From the NCBI RefSeq assembly GCF_000372725.1, contig NW_005200880.1, positions 110,741 to 174,740 on the forward strand: a stretch of DNA of 64,000 bases, written 5' to 3'. Shown here piece after piece: positions 63,415 to 64,000 of the stretch (positions are counted from its first letter, which is position 1; every line of letters begins with the position of its first letter). The notes beneath the pieces are model-generated. The model was not told the origin of the DNA. It worked only from the letters and a program-made list of their open reading frames with translations, and ran no database searches. The position numbers and the translations under genes were made by a program. This DNA comes from Emiliania huxleyi CCMP1516 (taxonomy: Eukaryota > Haptophyta > Isochrysidales > Noelaerhabdaceae).

Positions 63415-64000
63415 TCTCACTCTCAGCGTCTCAGCGGTGTCTCAATAGATCCATCACTCCGTCTCACTTCCGTCTCACTTCCGTCTCTGACTGCCTTCTC
63501 GTCCGTCTCAGCGCGGCAGGCTCCCGAGAGTGCCGAGATTGCCCAAGATAACCCGTGCAACCTCATGAGGTGGTCGGGGCAGTGTGGCAGGCGCCCGAGA
63601 GTACCCGAGATCGCCCTCGTGATGTGGTCTGATGTGCAGTGGTCACCTCGGGGCAGTGGCAGGAGCCCAAGCACGCGCAACCTCGGGCAATCTCGGGTAT
63701 TCTCGGGCGCCTCCCACTGCCCCGACCACATCACGAACGACGTTGCACGGGTACTCTCGGGCAATCTGGGCACTCTCGGGCACTCTCGGGCGCTCTCGGG
63801 CGCTCTCGGGCACTCTCGGGAGCCTGTCGCGCTTGAGACGGACGAGAAGGCAGGAAGAGACTGCAGTGAGACGGAAGTGAGACGGAGTATTGGATCTATT
63901 GAGACACCGCTGAGACGGCAGGAAGGAGAGACGGAAGGAAGTGAGACGGAAGTGAGACGGAGTGATGGATCTATTGAGACACCGCTGAGACGCTGAGAGT
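63415..64000. repeat. Foldback repeat at the window end
   Basis: 63415-63545 and 63790-64000 are inverted relatives: CTCAGCGGTGTCTCAATAGA, TCCATCACTCCGTCTCACTT and the reverse complements at 63880-63995. The right arm contains the block twice, with GAGACGGAAG repeats. The centre has GGGCACTCTCGGGCGCTCTC decamers and a smaller inverted pair (GTGGTCGGGGCAGTG/CACTGCCCCGACCAC). The element may continue beyond the window. No coding signal. Confidence 0.75.

Overview
This is nuclear DNA of a GC-rich, intron-bearing eukaryote. It is most likely a microalga with a secondary plastid, and a haptophyte is my best guess; that guess is inference from overall style and could not be tested here. The grounds are split genes with spliceosomal introns, several proteins with plastid-type N-termini (a thylakoid-lumen pentapeptide protein, a plastoglobule fibrillin, a P450, an alpha/beta hydrolase), nuclear splicing and ubiquitin machinery (PRP39-like, RBM39-like, RMND5/GID2-like), many LRR, TIR-like, lectin and RCC1 proteins, and abundant low-complexity DNA. 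Many introns begin with GC rather than GT (AG|GC...AG).

Layout. 0-13 kb: 5' part of a PRP39-like gene (minus), a foldback repeat, a ribonuclease-inhibitor-type LRR gene, a five-exon lumenal pentapeptide gene, minisatellites with a possible dioxygenase exon, a nested inverted-repeat element, the RMND5/GID2 ubiquitin-ligase gene, and an alpha/beta hydrolase with NTF2-like and Ca-loop modules (minus). 13-26 kb: a hemerythrin-ABCG transporter fusion, fibrillin and a P450 (all minus), a frame-broken hypothetical gene, low-complexity DNA, and an LRR-ShKT gene. 26-37 kb: a multi-pass membrane protein, a GT8-like glycosyltransferase and a sulfotransferase-glycosyltransferase fusion (all minus), then a secreted vWFD-like protein (plus). 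37-50 kb: an SR/AP2/RING protein (minus), a membrane HET-like/LRR protein (plus), a small multi-pass membrane protein (minus), a RING-type zinc-finger protein (plus), a four-CCCH zinc-finger protein (minus) divergent from an RBM39/CAPER splicing factor (plus), and a recently inserted non-autonomous hAT element. 50-64 kb: a PAN-like secreted protein with a 78-bp coding minisatellite, a very large Cys-rich multi-pass receptor ending in TIR-like modules (plus), a C-type-lectin multi-pass receptor (minus), a partial second copy of its cytoplasmic domain (minus), an F-box/RCC1 protein (plus), and a foldback repeat at the window end.

The most interesting biology is the receptor cluster at 52-61 kb. 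Extracellular recognition modules (ephrin-receptor-like Cys repeats, C-type lectin) are joined through several membrane helices to cytoplasmic TIR-like modules, an architecture that suggests an innate-immunity-like or self/non-self sensing system. Other notable points are the hemerythrin-ABCG fusion and introns flanked by long direct repeats at both splice borders, including one 73-bp intron that looks like a product of tandem duplication and one that appears to start with GA. I saw no reverse transcriptase, integrase, capsid or envelope signature anywhere in the window.
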